From Agromyces intestinalis (GTDB lineage Bacteria; Actinomycetota; Actinomycetes; Actinomycetales; Microbacteriaceae), in NCBI RefSeq assembly GCF_008365295.1, contig NZ_CP043505.1:2294001-2358000 (forward strand): 64,000 bases of DNA. The letters are read 5' to 3'. Under the pieces are notes generated by a model, which had not been told where the DNA came from, did not search any database, and was given only the letters and a program-made list of their open reading frames with translations. The position numbers were made by a program, and so were the translations under genes. Shown here piece by piece: positions 1-7,322 of this stretch (position 1 is its first letter; every line of letters starts with the position of its first letter).

Positions 1-536
1 GAACCCAGTCGGTCACCGCTCGTCGCGGCATCCGCCCCGATCTCGCCGAGATGCTCGGCGAGATAGCCGTTCGGATCGAGGAAGATCGTGCCCATCTCGA
101 TCTGCCCGTGCACCCAGCTCCAGGTCGACCGGTCGCGGTCGAAGTACAGCTCGACGCCGTTGCCCTCGGGATCGGTGAAGTAGAACGCCTCGCTGACGAG
201 GTGATCGGCGCTGCCCGTGAACGTGCCGGGGTAGCGACTCGCGACCGAGAGAATGGCGGTCGCGAGCGCCTGGCGCGTGTCGAACAGAATGGCGGTGTGG
301 AAGAGCCCGGCCTCGCGCGGCGCCGCATGGCGCAGTTCGGGGGCGTGCTCGAGGATCACGATGGGCGTCGCGCCGCGCCCGAGCACCGCGGTCGGGCCAT
401 CGTGGCGCAGCAGATCGAGCGTGACGCCGTCGCGGTAGTAGCGGATCATCGCGTCGAGATCGGCGACACGCAGCGTCACCGCACCCATGCCGGTATCGGC
501 GGCGAGCAGATCGCGCTGGCGAGGCTGGTCGGACAT
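1..536 (-). CDS. VOC-family (glyoxalase/extradiol dioxygenase-like) protein, 3' end cut by window edge
   Basis: The gene reads on the complementary strand from an ATG at 536 and runs off the left edge, so 178 codons are visible. The N-terminal half carries VTLRVADLDAMIRYYRDGV, and a second half has FHTAILF followed later by FYFTDPEGNGVELYFDR, including the GNGVELY signature typical of vicinal-oxygen-chelate proteins of the catechol-2,3-dioxygenase-like CatE type. Two paired beta-alpha-beta modules are therefore present. Such proteins bind a divalent metal and act on small aromatic or glutathione-type substrates; the substrate cannot be told here. It lies 29 bp downstream of a SnoaL-fold gene on the same strand and may be cotranscribed with it. 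The overlapping ORFs in other frames are arginine-rich shadows. Confidence 0.85.
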   Translation of the reverse strand, partial: MSDQPRQRDLLAADTGMGAVTLRVADLDAMIRYYRDGVTLDLLRHDGPTAVLGRGATPIVILEHAPELRHAAPREAGLFHTAILFDTRQALATAILSVASRYPGTFTGSADHLVSEAFYFTDPEGNGVELYFDRDRSTWSWVHGQIEMGTIFLDPNGYLAEHLGEIGADAATSGDRLG

Positions 537-565
537 GCACGAGTGCAACGAATGCCGCAGTAGGG

Positions 566-1015
566 CTATTCCGCGAGCACCAGCACCCGTTCGACGGAGA
601 GCCGCCAGACGCCGTCGATGCGCGAGTAGCCGAGGGTCACGTCGAGCCGGGTGCGGCGGCGTCGTGCGAGCCGGGCGCTCCACGCCCGGCGCCCGGTCGC
701 GCGGCGGTCGCGGACCTCGTCGACGCTGTGGCAGAACGCGAGGTCGCCCGCGACGCTCACGGTCAACGCGCCGATCGCGTACCGCGGCGGATGCGGCATC
801 CGATCGAACCAGTCGCGCACCCACACCACGTCGCTCGCGGCGCCCGCGATCGCGCTGCACGGCGGCGCGAAGCCGAACGTCAGCGCACCGGGCGCGTATC
901 GCGACGCGAGGTATTCGGCGTCCCCCGCGCGGATCGCGGCCGCGCGCTTGGCCACGAGCCAGCCCACCTCGATCGCGTCGGTCTCGGTCGCCTCGGCCAG
1001 GTCGTGCTCGATCAC
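566..1015 (-). CDS. SnoaL/NTF2-like fold protein (ketosteroid-isomerase superfamily)
   Basis: A 149-residue cytosolic protein with no signal or membrane segment. It starts at a GTG (complement of cac at 1013-1015) preceded by a GGGGAGG ribosome site. The pattern of an N-terminal helix (AIEVGWLVAKRAAAIRAGD), a central FDRMPHPPRYAIGALTVSVAGDLAFCHS strand pair and a C-terminal RIDGVWRLSVERVLV strand is that of small NTF2-like proteins (SnoaL/DUF4440 type). These are cone-shaped folds used as isomerases, cyclases or stress proteins, so the exact reaction is not predictable. A run RRAWSARLARRRRTRLDV replaces the usual hydrophilic loop and is unusually arginine-rich. It lies upstream of and co-directional with the VOC gene, downstream of purC. 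Confidence 0.7.
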   Translation of the reverse strand: MIEHDLAEATETDAIEVGWLVAKRAAAIRAGDAEYLASRYAPGALTFGFAPPCSAIAGAASDVVWVRDWFDRMPHPPRYAIGALTVSVAGDLAFCHSVDEVRDRRATGRRAWSARLARRRRTRLDVTLGYSRIDGVWRLSVERVLVLAE

Positions 1016-1047
1016 CGGAAGCCTCCCCTCGCCCGCCCAGACTGGCG

Positions 1048-1068
1048 CGTTCGTCAGGTCGACGAACG
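1048..1068. terminator. Hairpin downstream of purC
   Basis: Perfect 8-bp arms CGTTCGTC (1048-1055) and GACGAACG (1061-1068) flank a 5-nt loop, 27 bp past the purC stop. There is no T-run, as is usual in high-GC actinobacteria. It probably helps end the purD-purC transcript, though it also lies in the leader of the SnoaL-like gene. Confidence 0.45.
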
Positions 1069-1094
1069 GGAAGCGGCTGGATCGACCCGAGGAA

Positions 1095-2033
1095 TCAGGA
1101 CGCGCCGAGGCGGTCGAGCAGTTCGCGGTAGCGGGCCGCGGTCTGCGCCACGATCTCGTGCGGCAGGGTCGGCGGATGCTCCGTGGCGTCCTGATCCCAG
1201 TTCGCGGCCAGCCAGTCGCGCACGATCTGCTTGTCGAAGCTCGCCATGCGCCGCTCGGGGATCGTCTCGGAGACGTACGCGTCGAGATCCCAGTAGCGGC
1301 TCGAGTCGCTCGTGAGCACCTCGTCGGCGAGCGTCACGATGCCGGTCTCGCGGTCGGCGCCGAACTCGAACTTCGTGTCGGCGAGGATGAGCCCCTGCGC
1401 CTCGGCGATCGCCTGCGCCCGCGTGAAGACCTCGAGCGAGAGCTCGCGCAACTGCGCCGCGACGGTCTCGCCGACGAGTTCGACGGTGCGCTCGTACGAG
1501 ATGTTCTCGTCGTGCTCGCCGAGCGGCGCCTTCCATGCGGGCGTGTAGATCGGCTCGGGCAGCCGATCGCCGTTCTGCAGACCGGCCGGCAGCGGCAGGC
1601 CGCCGATCGCGCCGGTCTCACGGTACTCGGCGTAGCCGCTGCCCGTGAGGTAGCCGCGCACCACGCACTCGATCGGGAACATGTCGAGCGTGCGGCACAG
1701 CGTCGCCCGCTCGGCGAGGTCGGCAGGCACGGCAGGCAGGTCGGGATACCGGTCGTCGAGCGGGTACGCGAGGTGGTTCGGCACGTCGGGCAGCTGCTCG
1801 AACCACCAGCTGGTGAGCTGCGTGAGCATCGCGCCCTTACCCGGGATCGCCGGCTCGAGCACGTGGTCGAACGCGCTCACCCGGTCGCTCGCCACCACGA
1901 GCACGACGGGCGAGAGGTGCAGCGGGTCTCCCGTCCAGCTGTCGTCGTCGTCGAGCACGGCCGTCGGCACGTACAGGTCGCGCACCTTGCCCGAGTAGAC
2001 GTGGGTCCAGCCGGTGGAAGCGGTGTCGGTCAT
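1095..2033 (-). CDS. purC: Phosphoribosylaminoimidazole-succinocarboxamide (SAICAR) synthase
   Basis: PurC joins aspartate to CAIR in an ATP-dependent step of de novo purine synthesis in the cytosol. The 312-residue protein has the family's N-terminal YSGKVRDLY (residues 13-21, nucleotide loop), ASDRVSAFD (48-56) and the signature DTKFEFG (219-225); its length is normal for the longer actinobacterial type. The start is the ATG at 2033, giving MTDTAST. It lies 14 bp after the purD stop on the same strand, so the two genes form a purD-purC operon. A long in-frame ORF extending far upstream in this frame is only the purD shadow. Confidence 0.97.
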   Translation of the reverse strand: MTDTASTGWTHVYSGKVRDLYVPTAVLDDDDSWTGDPLHLSPVVLVVASDRVSAFDHVLEPAIPGKGAMLTQLTSWWFEQLPDVPNHLAYPLDDRYPDLPAVPADLAERATLCRTLDMFPIECVVRGYLTGSGYAEYRETGAIGGLPLPAGLQNGDRLPEPIYTPAWKAPLGEHDENISYERTVELVGETVAAQLRELSLEVFTRAQAIAEAQGLILADTKFEFGADRETGIVTLADEVLTSDSSRYWDLDAYVSETIPERRMASFDKQIVRDWLAANWDQDATEHPPTLPHEIVAQTAARYRELLDRLGAS

Positions 2034-2047
2034 GTCGCGTGCTCCAA

Positions 2048-3412
2048 TCAGCCCGCGACGCGGGCCGCGATGTCGGTGCGGTACTGCCCGCCGTCGAGGT
2101 GGATGCGGCGGAGCGCCTCGTACGCTCGGCCGCGCGCGTCGGCGAAGTCGGTGCCGGTCGCGACGACGCTGAGGACGCGACCGCCGGTCGCGACGAGCCC
2201 GTGCGCGTGCGCGGCGTCGGCCGTGGCATCCGCGCCCTGCGAAGCATCCGCGCCGTCGGCGACCGCGGTGGCCGCGTGCGCGACGTGCACGCCCTCGACC
2301 TGCTCGGCCTCGGCGATGCCGGTGATCGGGCGCCCGGTGATCGGCGCCTCGGGATACCCCTCGCTCGCGAGCACGACCGTGATCGCCGCGTCGGCGGCGA
2401 ACTCGGGCCGGGGCAGCGTGCCCAGCTCGCCGCGCGCGGCCGCGAACAGCAGCTGCGACAGCGGGGTCGTGAGCCGCGGCAGCACGACCTGCGTCTCGGG
2501 GTCGCCGAAGCGCGCGTTGAACTCGATCACCCGGATGCCCTTCGGGGTCAGGATGAGGCCCGCGTACAGCAGCCCGATGAACGGCGTGCCCTCGGCCTCG
2601 AGCTGCGCGATCGTCGGCCGCGCGATCGTCTCGAGCACCTCGTCGACGAACGCCTGCTCGCTGCCGAACGTGCCGCCGCGGCCGTCGGGGTGCTCGGCCA
2701 GCCACGGCAGCGGCGAGTACGCGCCCATGCCGCCCGTGTTCGGGCCGGCGTCGCCGTCGAGCAGCCGCTTGAAGTCCTGGGCGGGCGAGAGCGGCAGCAC
2801 GTCGTCGCCGTCGCTGATGAAGAACAGCGACACCTCTTGGCCGTCGAGGAACTCCTCGATGAGCACCGAACCCTGCTGCAGGTAGTGAGTGGCGTGCGCC
2901 ACCGCCGCGTCGCGGTCGGAGGTCACGAGCACCCCCTTGCCCGCGGCGAGGCCGTCGGCCTTCACCACGTAGGGGGCCCCGAACTCGTCGAGCGCCTGCT
3001 CGGCCTCGGCGAGGGTGCCGGCGCGGGTGGCACGGCCGGTGGGCACGCCCGCGGCATCCATCACCCGCTTCGCGAACGCCTTGGACCCCTCGAGCTGCGC
3101 CGCCTGCCGGCCCGGACCGAACACCGGGATGCCGCGGGTGCGCAGCGGTTCGGCGACGCCCGCGACCAACGGTGCCTCGGGCCCGACGACGACCAGGTCG
3201 ACGTTGTTGTCGAACGCGTAGTCGGCGACCACGACGCCGTCGGTCGGGTCGAGCGCGATGGTGCTCACCGTGCCGCGCGCCGACGAGGTCGCGGATGCCG
3301 CGATGCCCGCGTTGCCGGGCGCCGCGATGATCTCGTGGGCGGACTCTTCGTCGAGGAGTCGGAGGATGATGGCGTGCTCGCGCGCACCGGAGCCGAGGAC
3401 GAGGATTCGCAC
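2048..3412 (-). CDS. purD: Phosphoribosylamine-glycine ligase (GAR synthetase)
   Basis: PurD links glycine to phosphoribosylamine, consuming ATP, the second step of purine synthesis. The 454-residue sequence begins with the dinucleotide-like [15 protein letters not shown], contains the ATP-grasp region ([15 protein letters not shown] near 149-163) and ends the grasp with the family signature RFGDPETQ (301-308). It is first gene of a purD-purC operon. Residues 379-405 form an Ala/Asp/His-rich insertion near the C-terminal domain; in DNA it coincides with two GGCATCC/GCATCC motifs, so it looks like local expansion of that word rather than a functional domain. Divergent from the sterol-carrier-like gene at 3595. 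Confidence 0.97.
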   Translation of the reverse strand: MRILVLGSGAREHAIILRLLDEESAHEIIAAPGNAGIAASATSSARGTVSTIALDPTDGVVVADYAFDNNVDLVVVGPEAPLVAGVAEPLRTRGIPVFGPGRQAAQLEGSKAFAKRVMDAAGVPTGRATRAGTLAEAEQALDEFGAPYVVKADGLAAGKGVLVTSDRDAAVAHATHYLQQGSVLIEEFLDGQEVSLFFISDGDDVLPLSPAQDFKRLLDGDAGPNTGGMGAYSPLPWLAEHPDGRGGTFGSEQAFVDEVLETIARPTIAQLEAEGTPFIGLLYAGLILTPKGIRVIEFNARFGDPETQVVLPRLTTPLSQLLFAAARGELGTLPRPEFAADAAITVVLASEGYPEAPITGRPITGIAEAEQVEGVHVAHAATAVADGADASQGADATADAAHAHGLVATGGRVLSVVATGTDFADARGRAYEALRRIHLDGGQYRTDIAARVAG

Positions 3413-3594
3413 CCGACAAGGCTACCCGAGGGGGTGCACGCGCCCGCGTGCGGGTGCGGGTGCGCATGCTGGTGCGGCTGCGCCACTTGGGCGACGTCTG
3501 CGCCACCTGGGCTGGCGCACTGGGCGTCGAACTGGCGCAGCGCAGGCGTGTGGGGCGGCGCGTTGGCGGGCGGCGCGAGTGGCAGCATGGGGGA
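3413..3594. repeat. Intergenic repeat cluster A (TGGCGCA/TGCGCCA words, G-rich tract)
   Basis: The 182-bp gap between divergent purD and the sterol-carrier gene holds a G-rich quasi-tandem stretch of GTGCGG words (3450-3476) followed by four copies of one word in alternating orientation: CTGCGCCA at 3478 and 3498, TGGCGCA at 3513 and 3533. The outer arms CTGCGCCACTT (3478-3488) and AACTGGCGCAG (3530-3540) pair with one mismatch. The same word clusters recur at 11261-11323 and 12675-12737. Promoters of both flanking genes must lie here, but no clear -10/-35 pair was identified. Confidence 0.6.
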
Positions 3595-3960
3595 ATGGCA
3601 CGGGCGAGGATCGGGGATCTCGAGGGGCGCGATGCCGTCGCGGCATGGCGGACTGACGAGGCGGTCGACCGGGCGACGCTCGCGCTCGCAGTGAGGTACA
3701 CCCTGCAGGTGCTCGCCGAGGTGCATCCGGGATCGAGCGTCGAGGTGCGGGTGCCGCCGTTCGGCGCCGTGCAGTGCATCGAGGGGCCACGGCACACGCG
3801 GGGCACGCCGCCCAACGTGATCGAGACGGATGCCGCGACCTGGCTGTCGCTCGCGACCGGCGCGACTTCGTGGGATGAGGCGCGTGCGACCGGCACGGTG
3901 CACGCCTCCGGCCAGCGCGCCGACCTCACGGGCCGGGTGCCGGTGATCGACGTGCGCTGA
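3595..3960 (+). CDS. Sterol-carrier-family protein beside purD
   Basis: A 121-residue soluble protein (MARARIGDLEGRDAVAAWR...) starting at the ATG at 3595 after GGGGGA. Motifs EVRVPPFGAVQCIEGP and TPPNVIETDAATWLSLATG resemble the small SCP2-like 'sterol carrier family' proteins that in many actinobacteria sit next to purine genes. The family has a hydrophobic pocket but no proven bacterial ligand, and its tie to purine genes is positional only. A longer upstream extension of the frame (from 3448) is arginine-rich, passes through the repeat cluster and is rejected as coding. Divergent from purD and convergent with hmuV. Confidence 0.75.
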   Translation: MARARIGDLEGRDAVAAWRTDEAVDRATLALAVRYTLQVLAEVHPGSSVEVRVPPFGAVQCIEGPRHTRGTPPNVIETDAATWLSLATGATSWDEARATGTVHASGQRADLTGRVPVIDVR

Positions 3961-3975
3961 GCGCGCGGCACCACG

Positions 3976-4018
3976 GCTGATCGAGTCGAGAGCGACGACG
4001 GAGACGCGCATCGAGACC
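3976..4018. repeat. REP-like intergenic element, degenerate copy
   Basis: Between the convergent sterol-carrier gene and hmuV. On the complementary strand it reads CTCGATGCGCG ... CTCGACTCGATCA, resembling the imperfect palindromes GGTCGAGGAGCG...CTCGATACGC that I associate with Microbacteriaceae intergenic regions. Better copies lie at 16961-16995 and 40434-40471. The dyad is weak here, so a terminator role is uncertain. Confidence 0.3.
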
Positions 4019-4037
4019 CGTGACACGCGCCCCGGCC

Positions 4038-4853
4038 TCAGCGCAGCGGCAGCACGAGGGGGGCACCGGTGCGGGGGTGCGGGACGACGTCGACCGGTTG
4101 CCCGTAGACCTGCTCGATGCGTTCGGCCGTGAGCACCTCGGCGGGGGTTCCGGTCGCCGCGACCCGACCACCGGCGAGCAGCGTGAGCCGGTCGGCGTAG
4201 GCGGCCGCGATGTTCAGGTCGTGCAGCACGACGACGACGGTGTCCCCGGCCCGCGATCTGGCGCGGGCGAGGCGAAGCACGTCCTCCTGGTGCTTGAGGT
4301 CGAGGGCCGCGGTCGGCTCGTCGAGCAGCAGCACCGGTGCCCGCTGGGCGAGCACCCGGGCGAGCGCGGCGCGCGCCCGCTCGCCGCCTGAGAGCGACGG
4401 CACGCGACGATCGGCGAGGTGCGTGACATCCGTCTGGCGCATCGCGTCGGCGATGGCCGCGTCGTCGTCGGATGCCTCGGGCGAACGCGCCCACGGCCGC
4501 CGGCCCATCTCGACGACCTGGGCGACCGTGAACGGGAAGAACACGTCGTGCTGCTGTGTGAGCACCGCGCGGGCGCGCGCGAGGTCGCGCAGCGGCCAGT
4601 CGTGGAGCGAGCGCGTGTGCAGGGTCGCGGATCCGGTGGTCGCGCGGCGGTCGCCGGCGAGCACGCCGAGCAGGGTCGACTTTCCGGCGCCGTTCGGCCC
4701 GATGAGCGCGTGCAGCTCGCCCGCGTGTGCGGCGAAGTCGACGTCGTGCAGCAGGGTCGCGCCGTCGATGCTCACGCCCAGGCCGGTGGCGGTGAGCACG
4801 GGTGCAGCCGACGCTGTCTCGGACTGCAGGTGCGCGGTCGCGGCATCCGTCAT
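4038..4853 (-). CDS. hmuV: Haem ABC transporter ATP-binding protein
   Basis: HmuV is the cytosolic ATPase that powers haem import through HmuU. The 271-residue protein has Walker A GPNGAGKST (52-60), Q-loop TQQHDVFF (99-106), ABC signature LSGGE (154-158), Walker B VLLLDEPT (174-181) and switch His in VVLHDLN (211). The FFPFTVAQVVEMGRRPW segment is characteristic of haem/siderophore (FecE/HmuV) ATPases. The start is the ATG at 4853, which overlaps the hmuU stop by 4 bp (ATGA), so the two are translationally coupled. The long upstream extension of the frame is a shadow of hmuU. Probably iron-repressed through the boxes at 7161 and 7224. Confidence 0.95.
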   Translation of the reverse strand: MTDAATAHLQSETASAAPVLTATGLGVSIDGATLLHDVDFAAHAGELHALIGPNGAGKSTLLGVLAGDRRATTGSATLHTRSLHDWPLRDLARARAVLTQQHDVFFPFTVAQVVEMGRRPWARSPEASDDDAAIADAMRQTDVTHLADRRVPSLSGGERARAALARVLAQRAPVLLLDEPTAALDLKHQEDVLRLARARSRAGDTVVVVLHDLNIAAAYADRLTLLAGGRVAATGTPAEVLTAERIEQVYGQPVDVVPHPRTGAPLVLPLR

Positions 4854-5980
4854 GCCCAGCCTCCCGCCCGCTTGCGGGTGCGACGCAGCAGCCAGAAGAA
4901 GAACGGGCCGCCGACGAGCGAGGTGAGCATGCCGATCGGCAGGTCGGCCATCGGCACCGCGGTGCGCGCGACCAGGTCGGCGCCGAGCAGCAGCACCGCG
5001 CCGCCGAGCACGCTCGTGATGAGCAGTGGCCGGTGCGCCGGCCCGATCACCATGCGCATGAGGTGCGGCACGATGAGCCCGACGAACGAGATGATGCCCG
5101 CGAACGCGACCGATGCGCAGACCAGCAGGGCGACGACCACGATCGAGACGACCCGCACGAGCTCGACGTTCACGCCGAGGTGGCGCGCACCGCGCTCGCC
5201 GAGCGAGAACAGGTCGAGCGTGCGCGCGAGCACGAGCGCCGCGATCACCCCGACCGCGATGAGCGGCAGCACCACCCCGATCTGCGCCCAGCGCGAGCCG
5301 TTCAGCGACCCGAGCTGCCAGAACACGATCTGTTCGCGCGACGCCGTGTCGCCGAGGAAGGTGAGGAACGCGAGAGCACCGCCGGCGAACGCGTTCACCG
5401 CGATACCCGTGAGCACGAGCGTCACGACCTCGGTCTTGCCGCCGGCGCGGCTGGTCAGGTAGACGACGAGCGTCGTCGCGAGCCCGGCGACGAAGGCCGC
5501 GACCGGGATCGTCCACTCGCCGAGGGCGGCCCATCCCAGCACGATCGCGGCGGCCGCGCCGAGTGCCGCACCGCTCGAGACGCCGACCACCCCGGGCTCG
5601 GCGAGCGGATTCGCGAACACCGCCTGCATGAGCGTGCCGGCTGCGGCGAGCGCGGCGCCGATCAGGATCGCCATCACGATGCGCGGGAACCGGATGGTCC
5701 AGAGCGCCGCGTCGGCGTTCGGCATCGCCTCGGCGGGCGCCGGCAGGCCCACCGCGCGGAGGATCGAGTTCCACACTTCGCTCGGCGGGATCTGCAGCTG
5801 CCCCGCGCAGGCGGCGACGAGCGCCAGGGCCACGAGCGCGACCGCGAGTCCGGTGACCAGCCAGGCGCGACGGGCGACGGATGCCTCGGAGCGGCGCACC
5901 GGGGATTCGAGCGAGGCGCCGGATGCTTCGGAGCGCGCCGGCTCGGAGGCATCCGACCTGGCCGACTGCACCTGCGTCAC
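4850..5980 (-). CDS. hmuU: Haem ABC transporter permease (FecCD family)
   Basis: Integral membrane channel for haem import; 376 residues with about ten hydrophobic segments, the length and topology of FecCD/BtuC permeases. Family hallmarks include TIRFPRIVMAILIGAALAAAG, NPLAEPGVVGVSSGAALGA and the cytoplasmic FAGIISFVGLIVPHLMRMVIGPAHRPLL loop that contacts the ATPase. The first 36 residues are a hydrophilic Ser/Glu/Ala tail encoded by repeated GATGCCTCGG/GCATCC words (see the GGATGCC finding), an oddity not expected in the family. It overlaps hmuT by 4 bp upstream and hmuV by 4 bp downstream, giving one tightly coupled operon. Confidence 0.95.
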   Translation of the reverse strand: MTQVQSARSDASEPARSEASGASLESPVRRSEASVARRAWLVTGLAVALVALALVAACAGQLQIPPSEVWNSILRAVGLPAPAEAMPNADAALWTIRFPRIVMAILIGAALAAAGTLMQAVFANPLAEPGVVGVSSGAALGAAAAIVLGWAALGEWTIPVAAFVAGLATTLVVYLTSRAGGKTEVVTLVLTGIAVNAFAGGALAFLTFLGDTASREQIVFWQLGSLNGSRWAQIGVVLPLIAVGVIAALVLARTLDLFSLGERGARHLGVNVELVRVVSIVVVALLVCASVAFAGIISFVGLIVPHLMRMVIGPAHRPLLITSVLGGAVLLLGADLVARTAVPMADLPIGMLTSLVGGPFFFWLLRRTRKRAGGWA

Positions 5981-7101
5981 TTCGCGGCCTCGCCGACCAT
6001 GCCCGACTGCGCCGGCGCGTACACGGCGCGCGCGAGTGCCTCGAGCACGTCGGCCGTGCGCGGGCCGAAACTCAGGATCTCGGTGTCGTCCATGTCGACG
6101 AACCGTCGGTGCTGGCCCGCCGGCGTGCTCGCGAGGGCGGGCACCGCTTCGAGCAGGCCGTCGACGCCGCCGACCGACTCGAGGCCCTTCGTCATGAGCA
6201 GCACCACGTCGGGTTCGGCCTTCACGAGCGCCTCGGCGGTGACCGGGCGCATGCCCTGCCAGCCGATCTCACCCGCGACGTCGATGCCGCCGAGCGCGGT
6301 GATGAGCGAGTCGGCGCCCGACTCCTCGCCGAACAGGTAGTAGACGCCGGCGCTGCCGCGCACGTACAGGAAGATCATGCGGGGCCGGTCGGCGGGATCA
6401 TCGGGTGCGATCGCGTCGATATCTTCCGTGACCTGCGCGATCTCGTCGTGCACGCGTGCGCTCAGCCGCTCGCCCTGCTCGGGCACGCCGAGCGCGGTCG
6501 CCACCTGGCCGATGACGGTGTCGATCGTGTCGAGGTCGCGCTCGGACTCGGTGATGACGACCGGGATGCCCGCCTCGCGGAGCTGCTCGATCACGGCCTT
6601 CGGCCCGAGCGTCGTGTCGGTGATGACCACCGACGGGTCGAGCGCGAGGATCGGCTCGGCCGCGAGCGTGTGCCCGCCCTGCGTGACCACGGGCAGTTCG
6701 GATGCCTCGGGGAACCCCGTCGACGAGTCGCGGCCGACGACGTGGTCGCCGAGGCCGAGCCCGAACACGGTCGCCGCGAGCGCGCCCGAGATGTCGAGCG
6801 CGAGGATGCGGCTGGTGTCGGTGACGGTGACCTCGCGCCCCTCGGCGTCGGTCAGGGTCACGGGCAGGTCGGGAGCGGGTGCATCGAGCGCGACCACGCT
6901 CGCATCGGCCAGGCAGGCGGTCGACGGGCCGGTCGCCTCGCGCGGGCTCGCATCGAGGGCGAGATCGGCCAGGGCGACACCGGATGCCACGCAGTGCTGC
7001 GCCTGGGGCGGCGCCGACGCGGCCGGCGCGCAGCCGACGAGGGCCGCGGCGGCGAGCACGGCCGCGGCGGCCGCGACGAGGCGGCGGGAGCGTCGGGTCA
7101 T
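5977..7101 (-). CDS. hmuT: Haem-binding lipoprotein of the HmuTUV importer
   Basis: Extracytoplasmic substrate-binding protein delivering haem to HmuU. The 374 residues start with an n-region RRSRR, a hydrophobic run and the lipobox LVGC (Cys24), so it is a membrane-anchored lipoprotein. The two-lobe class III binding fold is visible from RILALDISGALAATVFGLGLGDHVVGRDSST through PSVVITDTTLGPKAVIEQLREAGIPVV to the C-terminal lobe. A spacer of about 60 residues follows the lipid-Cys and contains two further Cys (37, 63), possibly a disulfide in this extended N-terminus. First gene of hmuTUV; its upstream region is shared with the divergent htaA gene and carries two iron boxes. Confidence 0.93.
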   Translation of the reverse strand: MTRRSRRLVAAAAAVLAAAALVGCAPAASAPPQAQHCVASGVALADLALDASPREATGPSTACLADASVVALDAPAPDLPVTLTDAEGREVTVTDTSRILALDISGALAATVFGLGLGDHVVGRDSSTGFPEASELPVVTQGGHTLAAEPILALDPSVVITDTTLGPKAVIEQLREAGIPVVITESERDLDTIDTVIGQVATALGVPEQGERLSARVHDEIAQVTEDIDAIAPDDPADRPRMIFLYVRGSAGVYYLFGEESGADSLITALGGIDVAGEIGWQGMRPVTAEALVKAEPDVVLLMTKGLESVGGVDGLLEAVPALASTPAGQHRRFVDMDDTEILSFGPRTADVLEALARAVYAPAQSGMVGEAAK

Positions 7102-7160
7102 GATGTCGTTCCGGAGTCGATGCGGAAAGCGGGGGATGCGACATCCGATGGATTCGCAGC

Positions 7161-7179
7161 TGAGGTAAGCCTAACCTCA
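7161..7179. promoter_or_regulatory. DtxR/IdeR-type iron box (hmuT side)
   Basis: TGAGGTAAGCCTAACCTCA is a 19-bp dyad that matches the DtxR consensus TTAGGTTAGGCTAACCTAA at most positions. It lies 60 bp upstream of hmuT and should repress hmuTUV when iron is plentiful. A TTGACA-like hexamer (7183-7188) facing htaA lies just beside it. Confidence 0.85.
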
Positions 7180-7223
7180 TATTTGACAGGACGCGACGGC
7201 GACCGTAGCGTTGGCGGCGGCGC

Positions 7224-7242
7224 TGAGCTAAGGCTTACCTTA
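7224..7242. promoter_or_regulatory. DtxR/IdeR-type iron box (htaA side)
   Basis: TGAGCTAAGGCTTACCTTA is a second, slightly less symmetric 19-bp match to the DtxR consensus, centred 63 bp from the first. It lies 81 bp upstream of the htaA GTG. Two boxes in a divergent haem-uptake promoter region imply coordinated iron control of both units. Confidence 0.8.
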
Positions 7243-7322
7243 CTGCGGTTCGCGCCGCCCCCTTGCGAACGCCCGCCCGAACGGGCTCGCCCGCCTGCCC
7301 GAACCCGCTGGAGAACCGAGTC

